Position numbers and translations under genes: made by a program. The notes beneath the pieces were generated by a model. The model had not been told where the DNA came from. It ran no database searches and was given only the letters and a program-made list of their open reading frames with translations. Below, in pieces: positions 58,130 to 64,000 of a stretch of 64,000 nucleotides of DNA. Position 1 is the stretch's first letter; each line of letters opens with the position of its first letter. This stretch comes from Buxus sempervirens. Taxonomy: Eukaryota > Streptophyta > Magnoliopsida > Buxales > Buxaceae. The DNA lies in the NCBI GenBank assembly GCA_947561395.2, contig OX387188.1:12364061-12428060 (forward strand), written 5' to 3'.

Positions 58130-59340
58130 TTTTAATTTTCAGCATGATCTCCATGATGATTTTTGGTGTATAGCATGATCATATGTTTGCATGATTAGAT
58201 GAGTTTTTTTTATGAGCATGTTTTAGGTGCTATAGGATTGCTGTATTTAGTTGTTTATTTTTAATGTGCTTTCCTCTTATGCCTTGGTTTGTTTATGCAT
58301 GGTTACGAAAAGAGTGGCAAGGGTTTGGGACGTTGTGAATGCACCCTATTTTTACAATGCACTGTGCACCTTTTATGTTTTTTACACAGCCTACCCTTAA
58401 CCTATAGGAAGTTGAACCCGAATGTGTGTAGCTTGGCTCAACGAGGTCGATACTTCGGAAAGCGAAAGTGAAAACATTCACCTTAGAACTTTGAGCTAAT
58501 GATGTGATGATAACGTGGATCTGGGATTCTGGTCATCACTAGGCTTGAGTGCTAAGTTGCCATTAAGCCAAACCCAAAACCCCTACGATTGAAGGTGGAG
58601 TTACACGTTTTTGGCTAAAGTACACAATTACGAGGGGATATGGGTTTGTATGATTGTGGGAAGGCCGTGTGCATGGCTTACAAATCAGGGCATAATGCGG
58701 ATTCCATATTGAAGGTAAACAAGGTAACAAGGTAATCCTATTGTTTTACATTATTTTCATGTCATAGGGGTGTCATGGTGCCCATTGGTTCGGGATAAAA
58801 TTGGTCCCAAAATATGCATGTTTTCTGAAATTGGTGCAGCCCATAGGAAGAGTTTCTAACTCTGTTTAGAATCAATCCTATCCAATGTTCATGCAAGAGT
58901 CAACAAAAGGGTACCAAATTCTTGAGTATGGTGTCAATTTGGAGGGTACATGTGCCCTCCCAGACATGTGTTTTTGCAAATAGGTCAAAGTCCACTTTGG
59001 GACAGCTTAGAAGCCCTGCATTGGGTGAACTGTACGTCTGGATGAGCAATTAAAGTGATCAAACCATAAAAAAAACTGAGAAAACATAAAAGAGTTCCGT
59101 AAAATCGTGTTTAATTACCGGGCTGGGCTCGTCCGTATTAGTTATACGGGCGGCTCGTAATTTGAATACGGGAAGGGCTGGATCGTACTGTGTATACGGT
59201 TTCCACCGAAAATTCAATTTTAATCAGTCTTTCCCATTAAATCTTATTCCTTTAACCATTAAATAATGATAAAGGGAAATAGGTTTGAATAAAATGCTTC
59301 AAAAAAATAATAATAAATAAATAAATAAGTGTAAAGAAAA
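58130..59340 (+). other. T2 leader (non-coding)
   Basis: Colinear with the T1 leader, including the CAACGAGGTCGATACTTCGG block at 58440. ACGG/CCGT words at 59098-59210. No gene. Confidence 0.7.
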
Positions 59341-59945
59341 TCCTTTGGGCTTCTAAAAGCCTTTGAATTTCAGACTTTTTCCCAAAAAATCCTTTGGGCC
59401 TCTGAAAGCCTTTGAATTTCAGACTTTTTCTCAAAAACTCCTTGGGCCTCTGAAAGCCTTTGAATTTCAGACTTTTTCTCAAAAACTCCTTGGGCCTCTG
59501 AAAGCCTTTGAATTTCAGACTTTTTCTCAAAAACTCCTTGGGCCTCTGAATGCCTTTGAATTTCAGACTTTTTCAAAAACTCCTTGGGCCTCTGAATGCC
59601 TTTGAATTTCAGACTTTTTCTCAAAAACTCCTTAGGGCCTCTGAAAGCCTTTGAATTTCAGATCTTTTAGGCCTCTGAAAGCCTTTGAATTTCAGACCTT
59701 TTTCTTTTGGGCCTCTGAAAGCCTTTGAATTTCAGATCTTTTGGGCCTCTGAAAGCCTTTGAATTTCAGATCTTTTGGGCCTCTGAAAGCCTTTGAATTT
59801 CAGATCTTTGGGCCTCTGAAAGCCTTTGAATTTCAGACCTTTTCTAAAAATATCCCTGGGCCTTTGAAAGCCTTTGAATTTCAGACCTTTTCCAAAAATA
59901 TCCCTGGGCCTCTGAAAGCCTTTGAATTTCAGGTCATTTTCTCTC
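59341..59945. repeat. T leader minisatellite, about 14 units (T2)
   Basis: Units of 33-48 bp on the core GAAAGCCTTTGAATTTCAG. Long units (with TTTTTCTCAAAAACTCCTT) come first, then short units (ATCTTTTGGGCCTCT), then long units with AAAAATATCCC. Reading frames on both strands here are artefacts of the repeat. Confidence 0.93.
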
Positions 59946-60206
59946 TATTATGGGACCTGTTGGAAGCCCTAGAATATTCCAACAATTCAATTCAAAAAAA
60001 CAAAAAAAAACAAAAAAAACAAAAAAAACAAAAAATAGAAGCAAATAAAGAAAAAATCCAAACTCGTGTTCACCCAGCTTGCACATAGGCATTCTTAGGC
60101 ATGTGAATGAGATTAATTGGGCACTGATACTTTTTCCTTTATTTTGTAACCAGGTACTAATACACTTGCAATCATAGCTCCTGTAACCAGATCAAGAGCT
60201 CGCGCC

Positions 60207-62357
60207 ATGAATCCCATTGAAGACGAAACTGATGCTCCTCATCTAGATGTTGTCCTACTCCAAGAACAAATAGCAAGACTAGCCCGAATGCTAGAGAATG
60301 TATTGTCCGTACAGGCCCAACAAGTGCAGGCCCAACAAATGCAGGCCCAGAACCAAGCATCCACTTCCAACCCTGCACCTCCACCCCAAATCAATATTCC
60401 ACCTCCAGTGCTACCAACTCCTGAACCCGTCTATGAACCCACCCCTGAACCTATACTGATCAGGGATGAGACAGCTGAGTCAAATAAGGCTAAGGAAAAG
60501 GAAAGAATAAGGGAAGAGGTTGAAAGAAAGTTCCTGCACAAACTGGAAATGATCCAAGATGAACTTAGAGAAGTAAAAGGGGTAAGCAACTTTGGGGGCA
60601 CCGACATTGAGGACTTATGCCTATACCCCAATGTTAACCTGCTGGCTAAGTTCAAGTGCCCAGACCTAGATAAATATGATGGCACTGGTTGCCCCATGAG
60701 CCATCTAAAGTTGTACTGCGGTGCCCTATGCCAGTTTGGGCGGGATGAGGGTGTTCTGATCCAACTCTTCCAAAGAAGTCTGACTGGAACCGCATTAAGG
60801 TGGTTCGCTACTCTAGACCATGGAAAGATTAGAAGATGGAAGGACCTAGCAGATGCCTTCCTAGCTCAGTACCGGTTCAATTCAGAGATCGTGCCAGATA
60901 GGTACGACGTAATGAGAATGAGCAAGGGAAGGAACGAATCTGTGAGACAGTATGCCAAGAGATGGAGGGAGACGGCCTCTCAGGTTAGACCACCTATGCT
61001 AGAACAGGAGATGATTTCCACCTTCATCAGTACATTGGGTCAACCATTCTACAGCCACCTGGTGGGTCAGACCACCACTAATTTTGCGGCTTTAGTACAA
61101 GTGGCCGACCGAATCGAAGACGGAATCAGGTCGGGTAAAATAATTGACAACTCTGCTATGGTCAATAAGCAAGACCCCAATGTGAAGAAAGGAAGCGGGA
61201 TGAAGAAGAATGGAAACAAGAAAGAAGGGGAAGTAAACATGGTGCAGCCACCATCAGGCCCTAACAAGCCTATACAAATCAACATATCTGCTCATTTTCC
61301 TACTCCATCTCCATCTACCCAGGCCCCTATGAGGGTTAATGTTCCAGCAGCACCTTCAGACCAAAAAAGGGTTTTTACTAAAGAGGAAAATGATGCTTAT
61401 TTTGCAGCAAGGAGAAATAGGGTTTTCACCCCTATTCTAATGATTCCTTCTCAGTTGCTGCCCAGCTTATTGCAAGCAGGGTATATCACTTTAAGAGAAC
61501 CCAATCCAAATGCACCCAAGGGGAGAAATTTTGATCCCTCCACCACTTGCGATTACCACATGGGTGCACCTGGGCACCCTACTGACAAGTGCTGGCCTTT
61601 GAAACATGCCATTCAGGATTTACTGGACCAGAATACCCTGTCTTTCAATACAGGGGCTCCCAATCCTCCTAGAACAGATATTGGACAGAACCCTCTGCCC
61701 CAGCATCATGGGGCAGGCCCATCTAATGTTATAGGTGTCGTCTCTTCTGATAAAATAACCTTTGACTCATCCCAGTTAATTGCTCCAATAGGGACAACGG
61801 TCAAAGTTTATTTTAACAAAATAGTCAAGGAAAAAGAAATAAATGTCATTTCAAAGGGAAATGATAGTGCTGCAAAGAACATTAGCTCATCTCTGGACCG
61901 GGTCTCGTCCCTCATGGCCCAAATGAACATTGCAAAACCACCATTGGTCATCAATTGCAGTCCATCCACCTTTACTTCACCCATTCAGTCAAAACCACCA
62001 TTGGTCATAAACTGTGACCCTCTTAATGCATCAGTCACTTCTGTGACCCCTCAACCAAAACAACTCCCACCATTAGTCGTTGATATCCCTCTCACTCAAA
62101 TTTCAACATCCAAGTCTAAACTTCCACCCTTGGTGATAAATGTCCCCAAGCCTTCCTACTCTGAATCGGCTGTACCATGGAACTACAGTGAAGCTTTTAC
62201 CACTACATGCCCTGCAGCTGAAAGCAAGGAAGAAGTGAACCTCATGATGAGGTCAGGAAAATGTGTAGGGGTGGAAGAAAAACAAAAGGAAACAGAGAAG
62301 GAGAAGGAAGAAGAAAAAAATAAAGGAAAGGCCAAGATAGGGGAAGATGCCCCTTAG
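60207..62357 (+). CDS. T2 gag polyprotein (716 residues)
   Basis: Start at MNPIEDETDA. Residues 25-55 are Gln-rich and coiled-coil-prone. The Ty3/gypsy gag core spans about 160-300 (LYCGALCQFGRDEGVLIQLF, LTGTALRWFATLDHGKIRRW, YAKRWRETASQVRPP, TLGQPFYSHLVG). A CCHC-like knuckle, CDYHMGAPGHPTDKC, lies near residue 447. From about 575 to 650 four PPLVI(N/D) or PPLVVD motifs recur, then AVPWNYSEAF, a conserved segment of Tat-lineage polyproteins. The C-terminus is Lys/Glu-rich. Gag forms the particle and binds element RNA. Reading frame open from start to end. Confidence 0.88.
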   Translation: MNPIEDETDAPHLDVVLLQEQIARLARMLENVLSVQAQQVQAQQMQAQNQASTSNPAPPPQINIPPPVLPTPEPVYEPTPEPILIRDETAESNKAKEKERIREEVERKFLHKLEMIQDELREVKGVSNFGGTDIEDLCLYPNVNLLAKFKCPDLDKYDGTGCPMSHLKLYCGALCQFGRDEGVLIQLFQRSLTGTALRWFATLDHGKIRRWKDLADAFLAQYRFNSEIVPDRYDVMRMSKGRNESVRQYAKRWRETASQVRPPMLEQEMISTFISTLGQPFYSHLVGQTTTNFAALVQVADRIEDGIRSGKIIDNSAMVNKQDPNVKKGSGMKKNGNKKEGEVNMVQPPSGPNKPIQINISAHFPTPSPSTQAPMRVNVPAAPSDQKRVFTKEENDAYFAARRNRVFTPILMIPSQLLPSLLQAGYITLREPNPNAPKGRNFDPSTTCDYHMGAPGHPTDKCWPLKHAIQDLLDQNTLSFNTGAPNPPRTDIGQNPLPQHHGAGPSNVIGVVSSDKITFDSSQLIAPIGTTVKVYFNKIVKEKEINVISKGNDSAAKNISSSLDRVSSLMAQMNIAKPPLVINCSPSTFTSPIQSKPPLVINCDPLNASVTSVTPQPKQLPPLVVDIPLTQISTSKSKLPPLVINVPKPSYSESAVPWNYSEAFTTTCPAAESKEEVNLMMRSGKCVGVEEKQKETEKEKEEEKNKGKAKIGEDAP

Positions 62358-62426
62358 GTAACTAATAGTGAGGCTGCTGGCCTCATTAAAATAATAAAAA
62401 AGAGTGAGTTCAATGTTGTCGAGCAG

Positions 62427-63833
62427 TTGAGCAAAGTCCCTACCCAGATCTCAATACTGGGCCTATTGTTAAATTCTGAAAAGCATAGGGACTCCTTGTT
62501 AAGGATACTCCAGGGGGCCCATGTGCCTAAAAACATTGAACCAGACCAACTAGGCCGGATGGTTGGGCAAATTTTATCCCATAATGTTATAACCTTTTCA
62601 GAGACTGAGATCAGCCCAGCAGGGTACCATCATGTAGACCCATTGCACATAGCTGTACTCAGTAAGGGTTGCATGATAGCCCGGGTCTTGATTGATAATG
62701 GGTCGGTTCTCAATGTCTACCCATTAATAACCTTTGTTAAGCTCGGTCTGGAGCAAAACAAAATCAAACAGAATGGAAGAATCATAAGAGCATTTGACAG
62801 CTCTAAAACACACTCCCTAGGGGAGGTTGAACTGCCAGTCACAATTGGACCGTATATTTTCAACATCACATTTGAAGTGATGGATATACCTCCAGCCTTC
62901 AACCTACTCCTAGGAAGGCCGTGGATTCATACGGCTAGGGCTATACCATCCACCCTCCACCAAAGAGTCAAATATATCAGAGGGCAAAAGGTGATTACCG
63001 TCCTAGCCGAAAATTTGGTTCCTCCCATGTGGTCCCCTGATGTACCCTATATAAACATGGAAATGACTTCTGACAAGATGGCCTTTCACTCTTTCCAATT
63101 TGAAACTGTTAATTTCATACCTGGGGGGTATCAGGAAAAGGAAGGAAAATTGACCTGTGCTGAGAAAATGGTCAAGAATGTGCTAGAAAAATATAACTTT
63201 CACCCTGGAAAAGGTCTGGGGGTTAACCTGCAAGGAAGGATAGAACCGATAAAGGTTAAGAAGATGGTCCACAGAGCAGGATTGGGGTCCAAGCCAAGGA
63301 AGTTGAGAAGTCAGAAGGAAATGGAAAACATGAAATTCCCTCACATCAGGGAAACTTTTCCTAAGCTTTCTCACATGATTCAGCTGTCTCCTCCTGAGGA
63401 TCGGTCCAAACCCCCATACTATAACATCAATCCATTCCAAAAACCCAAATCCTCAACCGTTCAACCATATGTTCCACCTCCACCTCCACAAGCATTGGGT
63501 GGGCCTGGGCCACATACAGGACAGAAGCATGATTTCTCAGAGGACGTGGGAGCCTTTTTTGCCATGACAGAAGAAGAAGGAGCAGAGGAGCTACCTTTTA
63601 TTGACTGGGCTGCAGTAGAAGTTCCATCTGGGACTGGCCCTACAGAAGAAACAGGCGATGCAACTCACCCAGTATTGGTGATTTTGGATGCGGACCCTGA
63701 GCTTGAGGAGCAGGCTTGTATCCCTGTCCCAGATTCTTTTATTTTGAACAATTGGGAGGAAACTCCCCTTACTTTTGAAGCCGCGTTTGTTTGGCAAACA
63801 GGCATGGCTTCCAAAAAAAAAAAACTCAATTAG
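62427..63833 (+). CDS. T2 aspartic protease with G-patch-like segment (468-residue frame)
   Basis: Begins shortly after gag in the same orientation. Residues about 80-100 read IARVLIDNGSVLNVYP, the retropepsin active-site block (Asp in IDNGS). Residues about 150-170 read FNLLLGRPWIHTARAI, the second conserved protease block. Near residue 260 comes YNFHPGKGLGVNLQGR, a G-patch-like segment known after the protease of Tat/Ogre-like elements. A proline-rich stretch (VPPPPPQALGGPG) follows. RT is not reached in this window. The MSKVPTQISI start is only the first methionine in the frame; the protein may instead be made as part of a larger polyprotein. Confidence 0.85.
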   Translation: MSKVPTQISILGLLLNSEKHRDSLLRILQGAHVPKNIEPDQLGRMVGQILSHNVITFSETEISPAGYHHVDPLHIAVLSKGCMIARVLIDNGSVLNVYPLITFVKLGLEQNKIKQNGRIIRAFDSSKTHSLGEVELPVTIGPYIFNITFEVMDIPPAFNLLLGRPWIHTARAIPSTLHQRVKYIRGQKVITVLAENLVPPMWSPDVPYINMEMTSDKMAFHSFQFETVNFIPGGYQEKEGKLTCAEKMVKNVLEKYNFHPGKGLGVNLQGRIEPIKVKKMVHRAGLGSKPRKLRSQKEMENMKFPHIRETFPKLSHMIQLSPPEDRSKPPYYNINPFQKPKSSTVQPYVPPPPPQALGGPGPHTGQKHDFSEDVGAFFAMTEEEGAEELPFIDWAAVEVPSGTGPTEETGDATHPVLVILDADPELEEQACIPVPDSFILNNWEETPLTFEAAFVWQTGMASKKKKLN

Positions 63834-64000
63834 TGGAATGCCCTTTTCCTGAAGGTTTTAATGGGCCTTCGTCTTCAGGGAAAGATTTTGTAGAAGGCTC
63901 TCAAAAAACACAAAAAGATTTTCCAATTTTTTATAGAAAAGATAAATTTTTCAAAAAGGTCCAAACCACTTATGAACCATATAAGCAAACGGAATTGGAT
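63834..64000 (+). other. T2 region after the protease frame
   Basis: Homologous to T1 at about 38236-38410 and equally A-rich. No coding signal in the 167 bases left. Confidence 0.5.

Larger units (their letters stand above)
53649..64000 (+). mobile_element. T2: Tat-lineage Ty3/gypsy element with gag and protease, cut by window
   Basis: Begins TGTAGACACCCCAAATTGCA after ATACC. Parts seen: LTR (53649-55447), primer-binding site, leader (with X4 inserted), a fourteen-unit minisatellite, gag (60207-62357) and a protease frame (62427-63833). The LTR is clearly diverged from T1, so T1 and T2 are separate insertions. The right half is outside, so whether it carries pol is unknown. What is seen looks better preserved than T1, with about one interruption between gag and protease that may be natural or decay. 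Confidence 0.88.

Noticed and set aside
59252-60088. Open frames on both strands with KSLKFKGFQRPKEF-like and FEFQTFSQKLLGPLKA-like repeats
   Set aside because: They are translations of the T2 leader minisatellite and of its complement, not proteins.

Overview
This window is plant nuclear DNA from a repeat-rich, probably large genome. Evidence is plant-type gene fragments with introns, a plant CACTA transposon end, plant L1/RTE LINE remnants and Tat-lineage Ty3/gypsy elements with very long LTRs. I see no intact host gene. The species cannot be named from the sequence; the host-gene fragments look angiosperm.

Positions 1-11282 (gene-fragment zone). Pieces of at least three host genes lie on the + strand. 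A PHR1-like MYB-CC factor has its coiled coil at 1-49 and its split MYB domain at 332-522 and 9018-9288. The 3' part of an RRM protein of the ARP1/RBM24 kind lies at 3327-3732 and 8684-8779. A multi-exon piece of translation initiation factor eIF2B delta lies at 5989-8500. A decayed L1-type LINE (about 523-1736) sits in the MYB-CC piece. The eIF2B piece sits in the last intron of the RRM gene, flanked by a 103-bp direct repeat; it looks like DNA patched in during break repair. The zone ends with a CACTA (En/Spm) 3' terminus: 86-bp GCCGGCGG-rich subterminal repeats and the terminal TAGTG at 11278-11282.

Positions 11283-64000 (nested retrotransposon zone). This is almost entirely long LTRs inserted into one another, most delimited here by TG...CA ends and 5-bp target-site duplications (TSDs). 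I use working names. Z family (LTR about 2.4-3.5 kb, TGTAAxxCC...GGCGTTACA): Z0-Z8. X family (LTR about 2.4-3.5 kb, TGTxAGCACCT...GCGCACA): X1-X4. T family (Tat-lineage, LTR 1.8-2.0 kb): T1 and T2. The nesting is Z0 > Z1 > X1 > X2 > T1 > Z6, six layers deep, with further insertions Z2, Z3, Z4, Z5, X3, Z7 and the chain Z8 > T2 > X4. Most are solo LTRs. T1 has both LTRs and gag but no recognisable pol. T2 runs off the right edge and carries gag and a protease with a G-patch-like segment.

The most unusual theme is that homologous LTRs keep a common AT-rich backbone while carrying small arrays of short palindromic or tandem 'words' at matching places, and the word differs from copy to copy. A CCCGTA/TACGGG version is shared by X4 and the T elements, which are otherwise unrelated in sequence.
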